DNA of 64,000 bases. Origin: Demequina globuliformis (GTDB lineage: Bacteria > Actinomycetota > Actinomycetes > Actinomycetales > Demequinaceae). Under the pieces are notes generated by a model. It was not told where the DNA came from. It ran no database searches and worked only from the letters and a program-made list of their open reading frames with translations. The stretch is taken from positions 479,999 through 543,998 of the forward strand of contig NZ_BBRG01000001.1 of assembly GCF_000975155.1 (NCBI RefSeq). The letters run 5' to 3'. A program made the translations under genes and the position numbers. Position 1 is the stretch's first letter, and each line of letters opens with the position of its first letter. Shown one piece after another: positions 1 through 9,358 of the stretch.

Positions 1-362
1 GCGCCGATCGAGACACCGTCGTAGTCACCGCTCGTGGTGGGCGCACTCGCCGGCGCGGCACCGTAGCCCTGCGGCGCCCCATAGACCGGTGGCTGCGGGG
101 CCTGCGGCGGCGCATACGTGGCGCCAGGCGCGTAGGGCTCACCTTGCTGGTACATGGGGGTGGCTGGTGCTTGGACGCCAGGTGCGGGCGTGGCCACCCA
201 AGGAGTCGCCCCTGCGTCGCGGTCGGCCTGCTCGGCAGGCGCCGGCCACGAAGTCTCGGGCTGGAACTGCTGCGGTGGGTTGCTTTGTTCGTGGGAAGCC
301 TGCGGGGTCTGGGCGGGCTGCGAGCCGTCCTTGGGACGCAAGAAGGGGTCGTATTCGGTCAC
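1..362 (-). CDS. Pro/Gln/Ala-rich protein, N-terminal part only
   Basis: The reading frame is open from a GTG start at 360-362 to the window edge, so about 120 N-terminal residues are present. GAGGAG lies 6 nt before the start on the minus strand, a convincing ribosome binding site. The protein begins MTEYDPFLRPKDG and is then a flexible stretch rich in Pro, Gln, Ala, Tyr and Gly (for example PPQAPQPPVYGAPQGYG), with no membrane segment yet. Actinobacterial proteins with this kind of N-terminus often continue into a C-terminal membrane domain (DUF4190 or TM2 type), but that part is outside the window, so no function is assigned. Confidence 0.75.
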   Translation of the reverse strand, partial: MTEYDPFLRPKDGSQPAQTPQASHEQSNPPQQFQPETSWPAPAEQADRDAGATPWVATPAPGVQAPATPMYQQGEPYAPGATYAPPQAPQPPVYGAPQGYGAAPASAPTTSGDYDGVSIG

Positions 363-449
363 GCAGATCTCCTCAGTAGGCACTCGACCTCACGGAATCT
401 ACTGGTACACGGCCGTTACGCGCTACCCCCGACACATGTTCCGTGCGGG

Positions 450-1844
450 CTAGCGCCTGCGGGCGACCACCAGCGCGCTGAGGCCCAGGGCGAGCAACGT
501 TCCCGCGACGAGCACCATCAATGCTGACTGGTCAGCGTCGGCTCCGGTGGCAGGCAACGTGCTCTGCGTCGGCTCCGGGCTGGGAGTCTCCGACGGGGAC
601 GCAGACGGGCTCGGCGTAGTAGACGGGCTTGGCGTGGTGGTCGGGCTTGGCGTGGTGGTCGGGCTTGGTGTGGTGGTCGGGCTTGGTGTGGTGGTCGGGC
701 TCGGTGTGGTGGTCGGGCTCGGTGTAGTAGTCGGGGACGGTGTGGTGGTCGGGCTTGGCGTGGTGGTCGGGCTTGGGGTCTCGTCGCACGACGGCAACGG
801 TCCGGTGAAGGGGTACGCGTGGACTTCGAGGCCGGTATTCGTCGTCGTCAACCCATGCTCGAGTGAGCCGGCGACCTCAGTGCGTCCGTTGAGTTGGTTG
901 GCGTTGATGTGGGTCGTCGACGCTTCCTGTCCCACCAGGACCGAGCCCGGAATCACGGAGCCGCTCAACGTCACGTCAGTGGATTGTGGAAAGTTGAACA
1001 CGATGCGCTGTGACGCGTTGATTTCCGCCTGATCCACACCACCGACGGTGCCGTTGAGCTGGAAATCGACGGGGTTGGAGGAAGTCACATTCACGATGAC
1101 TGTCTCGGTGCCCGCCAAATTTTCTGCGGCGAGAACGGCGCCCCAGTCGGCTGTCACAGACTCCGCAGTCACCTCAAAGACCTCGATCTGGGCGCCGGAA
1201 CCTGTGAAGGTCACGGTTCCGCCGTCGTCTTCCTGCACGGTGCCTGTGGGCGCCTGCGCTGCCAAGCACTGCGAGAGCGCGGTGACGTTCGCACGTCGTG
1301 CGGCCCATACCGAGGCCACATCGACGCTCTCGGTGACGGTGCCGGGCGCGACCTGAGTGATCGTCCCAGAGGCGGTTCCACCCACATTGACGTTGCCAAC
1401 GAGGTCCGGCTGGCCCACGTGGAGATCGGTCCCCTGCGCCACAGTGAGGTCACCGCCGACGGTCAGCATGGTGGAGTTATTGGGAGGCGGCACGCGGGAT
1501 CCGACGCCAGCGGTACCGAGGTTGTACACGCCCTGGCCCTTATCAAACGTGGCGTCGCCGAGGACAACCACATTCCCTTCCGCCTCCGCCGCTGCCTGGC
1601 CAATGGAGAAGTCACCGCCGGCGAAGATGCTGACGCCGTCATCGAATCCCAAGTACGCACCGTTATGCGGAGGACTGTACGAACCGGGGCACTCGTCCCC
1701 CAGACAGGGGTCGAGCGGCGTGTTGTCGTCAACCATGACTGCGCTCACCATGGAGGTGGTACCGATGGCGAGACCGATGGCCGTGGCAGCGACGAGGGGG
1801 CCACGCCACGCTCGGGTGCGATTGCCTGTGGGGACAGCATGCAT
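450..1844 (-). CDS. LPXTG-anchored choice-of-anchor A family surface protein
   Basis: A 464-residue secreted wall protein. Residues about 12-37 form a signal peptide (hydrophobic [20 protein letters not shown]). Residues about 55-340 match the choice-of-anchor A domain, with the typical phrases [19 protein letters not shown] and VGGDLTV. A Thr/Pro/Ser stalk of PSPTTT repeats covers about residues 355-425. The end is a sortase signal: LPATG near residue 430, a hydrophobic helix and the basic tail RRR. It is probably displayed on the cell wall by a sortase not encoded here. The domain family has no assigned biochemical role. No strong ribosome binding site precedes the ATG. Confidence 0.85.
   Translation of the reverse strand: MHAVPTGNRTRAWRGPLVAATAIGLAIGTTSMVSAVMVDDNTPLDPCLGDECPGSYSPPHNGAYLGFDDGVSIFAGGDFSIGQAAAEAEGNVVVLGDATFDKGQGVYNLGTAGVGSRVPPPNNSTMLTVGGDLTVAQGTDLHVGQPDLVGNVNVGGTASGTITQVAPGTVTESVDVASVWAARRANVTALSQCLAAQAPTGTVQEDDGGTVTFTGSGAQIEVFEVTAESVTADWGAVLAAENLAGTETVIVNVTSSNPVDFQLNGTVGGVDQAEINASQRIVFNFPQSTDVTLSGSVIPGSVLVGQEASTTHINANQLNGRTEVAGSLEHGLTTTNTGLEVHAYPFTGPLPSCDETPSPTTTPSPTTTPSPTTTPSPTTTPSPTTTPSPTTTPSPTTTPSPTTTPSPSTTPSPSASPSETPSPEPTQSTLPATGADADQSALMVLVAGTLLALGLSALVVARRR
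621..780. repeat. 18-bp coding minisatellite (PSPTTT stalk)
   Basis: About nine near-identical 18-bp units (GGCGTGGTGGTCGGGCTT and variants) encode the PSPTTT stalk of the anchored protein on the minus strand. The unit is a multiple of three, so gain or loss of copies would change stalk length without shifting frame. Confidence 0.85.
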
Positions 1845-1905
1845 GCCCGAATTGTACTAATTCTGCAGTAGTGATCTCACCATTGAGAATATTGGCAGAG
1901 CCACG

Positions 1906-2988
1906 TTATGACGACGTGTGGGACCGTCCTGTCGCGCGGGTCGTGGTGACCGACCCCTTGCCCCGGCGCGGCGGGGCTTCCAACGATTGGGTAGGCGCCG
2001 AGCCATGGTCGCCGAGTTCGCTGTCGGGAAGAGTCCCGAGCCACGCGGACCCCACGAGCACAATGCGCGCGATGAAGTCCACAAAGATCATGACGGTTAC
2101 GATCGCCGCGACGGAGCCAAGCACCGGGTTCGAGGACACGGACGCGATGATGAGCGACACGGCCTGGCGCAACACTCCAATCGCCACGGCTGCCGCCAGC
2201 AATGTCCACAGGAGGTGCTGACGCGAGCCCCGGAATCCCCCCAGGACCACGATGAGCAAGCCCACAAAGGCGGCATCGAGTAGCCCACCAATGATGATGG
2301 CAGGCGCCCGGATCACGCTCTCAGAAATCCACTCCACGGCGAACCAACTCGCGACGGTGGTCGCAAACCGCGACGCCAGCACCTGCAAGCCAATCCCTAG
2401 GACCACGAGCAAGATGAGCGCGAACAGCACCGCAAAGTCCCTCAGCTTGCCCTGCGCCGGCGCCGCGGACCCATTGCCCAGCATGACGCGCACGCCGATG
2501 CGGTTTCCGCGCAGGTACCGCGAGGCGGTGTTGAAAAGAATGATGAAGGAGACGATTCCGACGACCCCCGTGAGGCCCTGAGGCTCGATGTCGGACGGGT
2601 CGATCACCGCGTCCTCGCCGGTACCGACAATCCCCGGCAGGATGTCGTCGATGAAGCCGTAGAACGCGTCGTTCCACGCCTCGTTGTTGTAGACCAGGAA
2701 GCTGGACAGTGTCACACCGATCACCACGGCCGCCGCGAGAGACGTCAAGGAAAAGTAGGCGATGCCGCCCGCAAGCAGCATCGCGTTGCCATCCTTGATG
2801 CGCTCCAGCATCCGGCCCACGTGGCTCTCGTCGAACCGTTCCTTGCGGCTCTTCGCTTCCGCAATGGCCGCCTTGGTCTTGTCGATTGCGCCGGAGTCCT
2901 CAAGCGCAGCGCGCCCCTTTTTGGCGGTCGTCGTTTCCTCGAACGTGCCGCGCAGCGGCATGCGCTTGGGGTCGGTGGGCTCGCTCAC
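1906..2988 (-). CDS. YihY/BrkB family inner membrane protein
   Basis: A 360-residue multi-pass membrane protein of the YihY/virulence factor BrkB family. The hydrophilic N-terminus (about 90 residues) is followed by six hydrophobic segments, including GGIAYFSLTSLAAAVVIGVT, IVSFIILFN and FAVLFALILLVVLGIGLQVL. The GTG start at 2986-2988 has GGAGGT 5 nt upstream. It begins 3 nt after the trpS stop, so the two are probably cotranscribed. The family was once called ribonuclease BN in error; its true role (transport or envelope) is not settled. Confidence 0.85.
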   Translation of the reverse strand: MSEPTDPKRMPLRGTFEETTTAKKGRAALEDSGAIDKTKAAIAEAKSRKERFDESHVGRMLERIKDGNAMLLAGGIAYFSLTSLAAAVVIGVTLSSFLVYNNEAWNDAFYGFIDDILPGIVGTGEDAVIDPSDIEPQGLTGVVGIVSFIILFNTASRYLRGNRIGVRVMLGNGSAAPAQGKLRDFAVLFALILLVVLGIGLQVLASRFATTVASWFAVEWISESVIRAPAIIIGGLLDAAFVGLLIVVLGGFRGSRQHLLWTLLAAAVAIGVLRQAVSLIIASVSSNPVLGSVAAIVTVMIFVDFIARIVLVGSAWLGTLPDSELGDHGSAPTQSLEAPPRRGKGSVTTTRATGRSHTSS

Positions 2989-2991
2989 GGG

Positions 2992-4005
2992 CTACCTCCG
3001 GTGACTAGGGCGCAACAGTCCCACTCGGTCATACAGCCGCTCAAGGGTGGCCGACGCGATCTCGCTGGCCCTTTCCGCACCGTCGGCCAACACTGCGTCC
3101 AAACGGTCAGGAGACTCGATCCATTCCATCGCAGCGTCATGGATGGGCGTCAGGTAGTTGACCACGACCTCCGCGAGGTCGACCTTCAGGTGGCCATACA
3201 TCTTGCCTTCGTAGTCCGCCACCAGTTGATCAACGCTGCGTCCGTCGAGTGCAGAGTAGATCGTGAGCAGGTTGGACACGCCCGCCTTGTTTTCGCGGTC
3301 GAAAGCGATGACCGCGTCCGAGTCCGTGGCTGCAGCCTTGATGTTCTTAGCGACTGACTTGGGGTCTTGGAGAATTTCGATGATGCCTTTGGGGCTCGAG
3401 AACGACTTCGACATCTTCTTGGTCGGTTCCTGAAGATCAAAGATCTTCGCTGTCTCCTTCACGATGTGCGGCTCTGGCACGGTGACGGTGTCCTCGCCAA
3501 GGCGCGCGTTGAGGCGCATCGCGAGGTCGCGAGACAGCTCGAGGTGCTGTCGCTGGTCCTCACCCACGGGCACCACGTTGGTGTCGTACAGAAGGATGTC
3601 GGCGGCCATCAGGATGGGGTAGGTGAACAGGCCCACGTTGGTACCGGACTCGCCCACCCTCGCGGACTTGTCCTTGAACTGAGTCATGCGCCCTGCCTCA
3701 CCCATGCCGGTGAAGGTGCTCAGCAACCAGGCCAGCTCGGCGTGCTCGGGTACGTGCGACTGGAGGAAGACGATCGAGCGCGACGGGTCCACCCCGGCCG
3801 CCAGGAACTGAGCGGCGGTGACACGCGAGCGGCGCCGCAATACCTCGGGTTCCGGCGCCACGGTCAACGCGTGCAGGTCGACCACACCGTAGATCGCGTC
3901 ATGCGTGTCCTGTAGCTTGACCCACTCCACCAGGGCTCCCAGAAAGTTTCCCAGCTGGAGGGAGTCTGCTGTGGGCTGCATAGCCGAGAACACGCGAGGT
4001 TTCAT
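2992..4005 (-). CDS. trpS: Tryptophanyl-tRNA synthetase
   Basis: Class I synthetase charging tRNA-Trp. Its 337 residues are normal for bacterial TrpRS. The first signature lies in QPTADSLQLGNFLGAL (residues 10-25), where the usual HIGH-type His is replaced by Gln; TrpRS tolerates other residues here (TIGN in E. coli). KMSKS is intact at residues 197-201, and VGEDQRQHLELSRD matches the Trp-binding region. The gene is followed 3 nt later by yihY. An AT-rich stretch just upstream (ACAATAG, 5 nt before the ATG) could be the -10 of a leaderless transcript. Confidence 0.95.
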   Translation of the reverse strand: MKPRVFSAMQPTADSLQLGNFLGALVEWVKLQDTHDAIYGVVDLHALTVAPEPEVLRRRSRVTAAQFLAAGVDPSRSIVFLQSHVPEHAELAWLLSTFTGMGEAGRMTQFKDKSARVGESGTNVGLFTYPILMAADILLYDTNVVPVGEDQRQHLELSRDLAMRLNARLGEDTVTVPEPHIVKETAKIFDLQEPTKKMSKSFSSPKGIIEILQDPKSVAKNIKAAATDSDAVIAFDRENKAGVSNLLTIYSALDGRSVDQLVADYEGKMYGHLKVDLAEVVVNYLTPIHDAAMEWIESPDRLDAVLADGAERASEIASATLERLYDRVGLLRPSHRR

Positions 4006-4055
4006 GCCCGCTATTGTTCCGCATCGGCCCGAGTGCTGTACAACGCGGGGAGCGG

Positions 4056-4442
4056 CTACGTCGCTTCCGAGTCAAAGGGCGCCGCCGCGCCACGAGCATC
4101 TGGATTGCTAGCGGAGGGGCCAGGCTGCGCAGCAGCGGCCGTGATGGGGGCCGATGCCTGGGTGACGGGGCGCACTGGAGGTGCCTGGGCAGCGGGGCTG
4201 GGCTCAGCGAGCGCCTCGCGCACAATCCGACGGGGATCGTACTGGCGGGGGTCGTACTGGGTCCAGTCGACCTGATCGCCTACCTCCGACTTCACCTGGT
4301 CCTTGCCCTGGTTCACCCAGTCGCGCCCGCGGACCACCCAGCGGCGAAGCTGGGCAGCGTACTCGGGCATGCGTTCGGGACCGATCACGACAATCGCGAT
4401 CAGGATGAGGACGAGGAGCTCTCCTCCGTTGATGCCGAACAC
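4056..4442 (-). CDS. tatB: Twin-arginine translocase subunit TatB
   Basis: A 128-residue TatA/B family protein. One N-terminal transmembrane helix (ELLVLILIAIVVIGPERMP) holds the FGINGGELL start and the conserved Gly-Pro hinge, followed by an amphipathic helix (YAAQLRRWVVRGRDWV) and a disordered Ala/Pro tail. The E in GGELLVL is the TatB-type residue, which favours TatB over TatA. The GTG start is at 4440-4442. It follows htrA in the order sigE-rseA-htrA-tatB, the same as in Mycobacterium tuberculosis (Rv1221-Rv1224), which supports the call. Confidence 0.88.
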   Translation of the reverse strand: MFGINGGELLVLILIAIVVIGPERMPEYAAQLRRWVVRGRDWVNQGKDQVKSEVGDQVDWTQYDPRQYDPRRIVREALAEPSPAAQAPPVRPVTQASAPITAAAAQPGPSASNPDARGAAAPFDSEAT

Positions 4443-4478
4443 AGCACTATTGTGCCGTGTTCAGCAGTCCGGTCGCGA

Positions 4479-5939
4479 TCACCCCTGCTGTGCCTCGAGC
4501 GTCGCGGAGGAGGCGAGCGTCACGGTGATGTCCTGCTCCTGGTTGTCGCGCAACACCGTCAACGTCACCTCGTCACCTGGCGCCATCGCGCGGATCGACA
4601 CAATGAGCTCGTCGACCTGGGTGATGGGACGGCCGTCAATGGCCGTAATGACGTCTCCAGGCTCGATCCCCGCTTCACCCGCTGGCATTCCGTCCGTCAC
4701 GCCGCTGGGGTCGTCCAGAACCTTGACCCCCTCGCCGGTGTAGGTGTCGTCGAGCAGCACGCCGATGATCGGGTAGGTCGCCGTCCCGGTCTCGATGAGC
4801 TCCTCAGCGGTGCGCTTGGCTTGGTTCGAGGTAATGGCGAAGCCCAGGCCAATGGATCCAGTGGTGTCCGTCGAAGTCGACAAGGTCGCGATGGCTGAGT
4901 TCACGCCAATCACCTCGCCATTGGCGTTGAGAAGCGGCCCACCTGAGTTACCCGGGTTGATGGCCGCGTCCGTCTGAATGGCGTCGATGAAGGCTGGTTC
5001 GCTCGACTCGCCGGCGCGCACGGGACGGTGCAGCGAGGAGACGATGCCAGTGGTCACCGTGGCTTCGAGGCCTAGTGGCGACCCGACGGCGATGGTTTCG
5101 TCACCGACGACCACCTGGTCGGAGTCCGCGAACACCAGCGGCGTGAGCCCGCTCAGTTCCACGTGCAGGACGGCGAGGTCGTAGTCCCCGGTCGCGCCAA
5201 TCAGCTCTGCGGGGTGCTCGGACCCGTCGGAGAACACGACCGTGATGTCCTGCGCGCCCTCGACCACGTGGTTGTTGGTCAGGATGTAGCCGTCCTCGCG
5301 GATGACAAAGCCGGAGCCGGTCGACGACCCCAGCTGGCTTGAGGCCTCAATCGAGACTGCAGAGGGCATCGCCTCCGCGGCGACGGCGGCGACGGAACCC
5401 TCGGGACGGTCAACGGCCTCGACAGTCGAGGTGGCGATGGACGCTTGCGGGGCTTCAGTGAACTCATCGAAGGCCCACGCACCCAGCACTCCTCCGCCGA
5501 GCCCAAGCACCAGTGCGCCGGCCGTGATACCAGCCACTGCGCCTGCACCTACGCGGCCGCGCTTGTCCTTCTTGGTCGGCGCCTGGTGGGGAGCTGGCGC
5601 TCCCCCGTGGTAGCCCGCGCCATCGTAGGCAGGCTCAGCGGTGGAGAAGGTGCCGTCTGGCTGCGCGGCCATGGCGCCGTGAGGGGCCGGGGGTTGAGCG
5701 TAGACGGGCTGCTGCACAGTGGCCGGAGGCTGCGCATAAGCGGCCCCGCTGACGGGAGCCTGCGGAGCGCGGACCTGCGACGGGTCAATGACCTCGGTGT
5801 CCTGCTGCTGCGGGTCAGCAGCGGAGGGCGCGGACGCCGCGGATGCGGGCGGCGTTGCGGCCGATGCCGGCGTACCTTGCGGGGCGTCTTCAGCGTCGCG
5901 GCGACGCTCGTTGGGCGAGGCAAAGGGGTTGTCAGACAT
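4479..5939 (-). CDS. htrA: HtrA/DegP-like membrane serine protease with PDZ domain
   Basis: A 486-residue envelope protease. About 125 disordered Pro/Ala/Gln-rich cytoplasmic residues come first, then one membrane helix (about residues 131-157), an extracytoplasmic trypsin-like domain and a C-terminal PDZ domain (about 385-475). The triad is visible: His224 in TNNHVV, Asp254 in GDYDLAV and Ser332 in NPGNSGGPL. AAGGAG precedes the ATG by 6 nt. It starts 21 nt after the anti-sigma gene, in the sigE-rseA-htrA-tatB cluster, so it is expected to belong to the envelope-stress response, degrading or refolding damaged exported proteins. Confidence 0.93.
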   Translation of the reverse strand: MSDNPFASPNERRRDAEDAPQGTPASAATPPASAASAPSAADPQQQDTEVIDPSQVRAPQAPVSGAAYAQPPATVQQPVYAQPPAPHGAMAAQPDGTFSTAEPAYDGAGYHGGAPAPHQAPTKKDKRGRVGAGAVAGITAGALVLGLGGGVLGAWAFDEFTEAPQASIATSTVEAVDRPEGSVAAVAAEAMPSAVSIEASSQLGSSTGSGFVIREDGYILTNNHVVEGAQDITVVFSDGSEHPAELIGATGDYDLAVLHVELSGLTPLVFADSDQVVVGDETIAVGSPLGLEATVTTGIVSSLHRPVRAGESSEPAFIDAIQTDAAINPGNSGGPLLNANGEVIGVNSAIATLSTSTDTTGSIGLGFAITSNQAKRTAEELIETGTATYPIIGVLLDDTYTGEGVKVLDDPSGVTDGMPAGEAGIEPGDVITAIDGRPITQVDELIVSIRAMAPGDEVTLTVLRDNQEQDITVTLASSATLEAQQG

Positions 5940-5960
5940 GGCGCTCCTTGTCAGAGGGTG

Positions 5961-6803
5961 TCATTCGCCGGTGAGGACCTGAGCGATACGCATCGCTCCG
6001 TCGCCCACACGGTCCAGGAATCCGGGGGTGCTGGTGGCGGGAAAACTGGCGGCCGCTGCCTCCAATGTCGCGGCGGTGCACTCACACGCCGCAGAGACCA
6101 CGAAGTCGCCGGTCTCCCACAGCAGGCGGCGCGGCTGCTCGCTTACGAGGAACGCGGTCACACCACCCAAGTCCACGCGTGGGTAGGCGTCCGCAGCCGC
6201 ATAGTCGAGACTGCCGCGCTGCTCTGCAACCACGATGGTCTCGGAACCAGCCACCAACCACAGCAAGAGGACGTCGTCGCCGTAGGCATCATGAACCACG
6301 CGAGCCTCGACGGGCTTGACGTCGGCGCTGTCCCATTCGGGATGGGCCCAAGCGCTGAGCACATCGTCCGAGCGCATCGAGGTCGACGTCATGTAGGACA
6401 CGGTGTTGTCGTCGGAGTCGGCTCCGTCCGCGAACGCGGGCTCGACCCGCTCGGGGGCTCCCGCCGCGTATGCGCCGACCACACCCGAGGACAACACGAT
6501 CAGCATGACCACGAGCGCCATCATGGGGCGGTGCGCGTGGCCGGCGGCCGCGCGCGCGTCCCGCTTGGACTCACGTTGGGCGATCTGCGACATGCGGTCA
6601 CGGTCGAGCAACTGCTGCGCGAAACTCATGTCGATTCCCGCGGGCGACGACTGGAGCGCCTCTCGCGCAGCCCTCAACTCTGCCCAGCGCGTGCGACAGT
6701 CGGCGCACACGTCAAGGTGAGCCATGGCATCGGCCGCCTGCAGCGGCGTGAGCCGGTTGTCCAGCAAATCGTGGACGCGCTCTCCCAGGTGCTCTTGCTT
6801 CAC
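5961..6803 (-). CDS. rseA: Zinc-binding anti-sigma factor for the adjacent SigE
   Basis: A 280-residue membrane anti-sigma factor. The N-terminus carries the ZAS motif His29-x3-Cys33-x2-Cys36 (HLDVCADC), one membrane helix spans about residues 92-116 ([20 protein letters not shown]), and the rest is extracytoplasmic. Its ATG overlaps the sigE stop by 4 bp (ATGA), implying translational coupling and matched amounts of sigma and anti-sigma. In the family, the ZAS domain holds the sigma factor until stress releases it. The extracytoplasmic half does not resemble a domain I can name. Confidence 0.88.
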   Translation of the reverse strand: MKQEHLGERVHDLLDNRLTPLQAADAMAHLDVCADCRTRWAELRAAREALQSSPAGIDMSFAQQLLDRDRMSQIAQRESKRDARAAAGHAHRPMMALVVMLIVLSSGVVGAYAAGAPERVEPAFADGADSDDNTVSYMTSTSMRSDDVLSAWAHPEWDSADVKPVEARVVHDAYGDDVLLLWLVAGSETIVVAEQRGSLDYAAADAYPRVDLGGVTAFLVSEQPRRLLWETGDFVVSAACECTAATLEAAAASFPATSTPGFLDRVGDGAMRIAQVLTGE

Positions 6804-7390
6804 ACGCCACCTCGCACCGGCGCGCGGTGAGCCAAGGACTCACGGAGCTTCGCGCGGGCGCGAGACAGTCGGGACCGGACAGTGCCCATCTTGATGCCGA
6901 GCGTGGCGGCAATCTCCTCGTAACTGAGACCCTCGATGTCGCTCAGCACCACAGCTGCGCGGTACTCAGGGGGAAGGTCGGCGAGGGCGGCGACGATGTC
7001 GTCGCCAAGGTGGGCCATGTCGAAGGCGTCCTCTGGCTGTCCCGAACGCTCGTGGCGATCGAAGCTGTCGGACGTGGGAACGGCGGCATCGTCATCGGCC
7101 ATGAAGTCGAATCGGATGCGCTTCTTGCGGCGCATGCGGTCAAGGAACAGGTTGGTCGTAATGCGGTGAAGCCAACCCTCGAAGGTCCCGGGCTTGTACT
7201 GCGACAGCGAGTTGAACACGCGGATGAAGACGTCCTGCGTGAGGTCCTCGGCATCGTGCTGATTGCCGGTGAGGTGATAGGCCAGCCGGTAAACGCGACC
7301 GGAGTGTTCCTCCACGATGCGCTCCCACGTTAGATCCTGGGGCGGGTTCGTAGGCGTGATGGAGGCGTGCTCACTTTGCACTTGAGTCAT
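6800..7390 (-). CDS. sigE: ECF RNA polymerase sigma factor SigE
   Basis: A group 4 (ECF) sigma factor. Region 2 is seen in [20 protein letters not shown] through [19 protein letters not shown]. Region 4 is seen in [20 protein letters not shown] and [21 protein letters not shown] place the start at the ATG at 7388-7390 (196 aa), because GGAGGAGG lies 8 nt upstream and the likely promoter sits inside a possible 16-residue N-terminal extension to 7438. Order and overlap with rseA and htrA match mycobacterial SigE, a regulator of envelope and oxidative stress. Confidence 0.93.
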   Translation of the reverse strand: MTQVQSEHASITPTNPPQDLTWERIVEEHSGRVYRLAYHLTGNQHDAEDLTQDVFIRVFNSLSQYKPGTFEGWLHRITTNLFLDRMRRKKRIRFDFMADDDAAVPTSDSFDRHERSGQPEDAFDMAHLGDDIVAALADLPPEYRAAVVLSDIEGLSYEEIAATLGIKMGTVRSRLSRARAKLRESLAHRAPVRGGV

Positions 7391-7415
7391 CTCAGTTGCC
7401 TCCTCCACATCACGA

Positions 7416-7444
7416 TCAACGGCTACCAACAAGAACATGTTCCC
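7416..7444 (-). promoter_or_regulatory. SigE-type autoregulatory promoter of sigE
   Basis: On the minus strand GGGAAC (7439-7444) and CGTTGA (7416-7421) are separated by exactly 17 bp, matching the ECF SigE consensus GGAAC-N16/17-CGTT. Transcription would start about 25 nt before the 7390 ATG, leaving room for the GGAGGAGG site. The box overlaps the ATG of the longer possible sigE frame, arguing against that start. Confidence 0.75.
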
Positions 7445-7517
7445 ACGCGATGCTGGGAGTTTGCTGAGACATACGTCCCTACAGGGCGACTACGATGCGG
7501 CATAGAGGAGGCCACCC

Positions 7518-8150
7518 ATGAGCATCGAAGGTACCAACTGGGCGTACGCCGAGGACTTTGTACCCGAAGACAGGGTTCTCCTAGTCGCCCGCGACGTCGC
7601 AGAGGAGTTGGGCTGCCCGCCCGTTCTCCCGGGCGCCGGGCAGACGTTGCAACTGCTTGCCCAGGCCGCAGGCGTCAGGTCCGTCGTGGAGATCGGCACC
7701 GGCACGGGCGTCTCGACCACATACTTGCTGCGCGGCATGGTCAGCGGCGGTGTGGTCACCACGATCGACGTCGAACCCGAGCACCACAAGGCCGCCCGTA
7801 AGACGCTCGCCGCGGCCGGTTTCCCGCCCGAGCGAGCGCGCATGATTACGGGGCGTGCGCTCGACGTGCTCCCGCGGCTCACCGACGGCGGCTACGACCT
7901 GGTACTCATCGACGCACGCAAAGTCGAGTACCCGCAGTACCTCGAGCAGGCGTTGCGCCTGGTGCGTGTGGGGGGCATGATCGCCATCGACAACGCGCTG
8001 TGGCACGGGCGCGTGCCCGATCCCGCCCAGCGCGACCAAGAGACCACCGCGATCCGCACCACACTCAAGAGCGTCCGCGAACATGAGTCGCTCACGACTG
8101 TCCTGCTACCTGCGGGCGACGGTCTCCTGGTTGCGATCAAGAACGCGTAA
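7518..8150 (+). CDS. Class I SAM-dependent O-methyltransferase (COMT-like)
   Basis: A 210-residue methyltransferase of the caffeoyl-CoA/catechol O-methyltransferase family. Motif I is VVEIGTGTGVSTTYLLRG (the SAM loop), followed by VTTIDVEPEHHKAAR (acidic residue for the ribose), YDLVLIDARKVEYPQYLEQA and GGMIAIDNALWHGRVPDP, where acidic residues usually coordinate metal. GAGGAG precedes the ATG. It is divergent from sigE, as Rv1220c is from sigE in M. tuberculosis. The substrate is unknown. Confidence 0.88.
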   Translation: MSIEGTNWAYAEDFVPEDRVLLVARDVAEELGCPPVLPGAGQTLQLLAQAAGVRSVVEIGTGTGVSTTYLLRGMVSGGVVTTIDVEPEHHKAARKTLAAAGFPPERARMITGRALDVLPRLTDGGYDLVLIDARKVEYPQYLEQALRLVRVGGMIAIDNALWHGRVPDPAQRDQETTAIRTTLKSVREHESLTTVLLPAGDGLLVAIKNA

Positions 8151-8265
8151 CTGACCTGCACGGGCGCGCCGGCAACGCCACCCAAGACAGGAGTGACCAG
8201 TGGTGACGTGCCCGCGCGCTGGTGTGTTCGCGGCGCGAGCCGTCATCCCTTGGGGCGGTTGAGCC

Positions 8266-8433
8266 CTACTGCAGGGCGCCAGCCAAGGCGTCGCGGAGTT
8301 CAGCGACCTCGTCCGCGTTGATCTCGACCACGAGACGACCGCCACCCTCAAGTGGCACTCGCATCACATACCCGCGACCCTCCTTCACGACCTCCATGGG
8401 GCCGTCGCCGGTACGGGGCTTCATCGCAGCCAT
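8266..8433 (-). CDS. DUF3117 small conserved protein
   Basis: A 55-residue protein, MAAMKPRTGDGPMEVVKEG at its start and a VPLEGGGRLVVEI core, matching DUF3117, a family nearly universal in Actinobacteria and of unknown function. The ATG at 8431-8433 is chosen because GAGGAGAAG lies upstream and because family members begin MAAMKPRTGDGP; the frame can be read 16 codons further upstream but that part is not conserved. Confidence 0.9.
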   Translation of the reverse strand: MAAMKPRTGDGPMEVVKEGRGYVMRVPLEGGGRLVVEINADEVAELRDALAGALQ

Positions 8434-8546
8434 ATGTGCTTCTCCTCGCCAGTGTGCGTCGGCCGCGCATACGCACGGCACCGCAGACCATTCTACGACG
8501 TGTCATGGTCGCGCCCCAAACATCCCCGCAGATCGGAGCCGTGATG

Positions 8547-9320
8547 CTACATCGGCTCCGCCCGCGGCGGCGTCGCTGGAACCTCTGGTCCCGTCCCTTC
8601 GCCGCGCGAAAACTCGACCACAATGCGGATCGCCTCTTCCACATCATCCGTCACATGGAATAGGTCCATGTCGGTGGATGACGCCTTGCCGTCGGCGACC
8701 ACGGAGTCTCGCAACCAGTCCACCAATCCATCCCAGTAGCGGTGCCCGACCAGCACCACCGGGAACTTGGTGATGGTCCGTGTCTGCACCAATGTGAGGG
8801 CTTCAAAGAGCTCATCCATGGTTCCGAACCCGCCGGGCAAAACGATGAAACCCTGGGCGTACTTCACGAACATGGTCTTGCGGGCAAAGAAGTACCGAAA
8901 GTTGATGCCGAGGTTCACGAAACTGTTCACGCCCTGCTCGAAGGGCAACTCAATGCCGAGCCCGACGGAGACTCCGCCTGCCTCGCTAGCTCCCTTGTTC
9001 GCGGCTTCCATCACGCCGGGACCGCCGCCGGTGATCACGGCGAAGCCCTCCTCGACAAGCCGGCGGCCAATGGTGACTCCCTGCTCGTAGTCGGGCGCAT
9101 CGGGGGTAGTCCTGGCAGAGCCGAACACGGAGATCGCGGGTCCCAGCTCTGCGAGCGCGCCAAAGCCCTCCACGAACTCGCTTTGAATGCGCAGCACGCG
9201 CCACGGATCGCCGTGGAGCCAGTCCGGCTCATCCTGATTGCCCAAGAGGCGGCCGGACGTGGAACTCGAGGGAATGTTGCGACCGCGCAGCAGCACCGGT
9301 CCCTTGCGGTATTCAGACAT
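8547..9320 (-). CDS. LOG family (TIGR00730) Rossmann-fold protein
   Basis: A 257-residue LOG-family protein. The family includes enzymes releasing cytokinin bases from riboside monophosphates and bacterial nucleotide 5'-monophosphate nucleosidases. The nucleotide-binding stretches GGGPGVMEAANKGA and LPGGFGTMDELFEAL are intact. The ATG at 9318-9320 has AAGGAGG 6 nt upstream; the frame extends to 9362, but that extension lacks conserved sequence. It lies 38 nt downstream of dapE and is probably cotranscribed. A LOG-family gene near dapE and dapD is also seen in mycobacteria. The physiological substrate is unknown. Confidence 0.85.
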   Translation of the reverse strand: MSEYRKGPVLLRGRNIPSSSTSGRLLGNQDEPDWLHGDPWRVLRIQSEFVEGFGALAELGPAISVFGSARTTPDAPDYEQGVTIGRRLVEEGFAVITGGGPGVMEAANKGASEAGGVSVGLGIELPFEQGVNSFVNLGINFRYFFARKTMFVKYAQGFIVLPGGFGTMDELFEALTLVQTRTITKFPVVLVGHRYWDGLVDWLRDSVVADGKASSTDMDLFHVTDDVEEAIRIVVEFSRGEGTGPEVPATPPRAEPM

Positions 9321-9358
9321 CGCGTCCTCCTTACGTCGTGAGCCGGTGGGCTCGTGAA

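Noticed and set aside
621..780. CRISPR-like repeat block
   Set aside because: An 18-bp unit without spacers that encodes a PSPTTT stalk in frame.
7391..7438. 16-residue N-terminal extension of SigE
   Set aside because: It would start inside the likely SigE promoter and lacks a ribosome binding site, while the ATG at 7390 has an excellent one.
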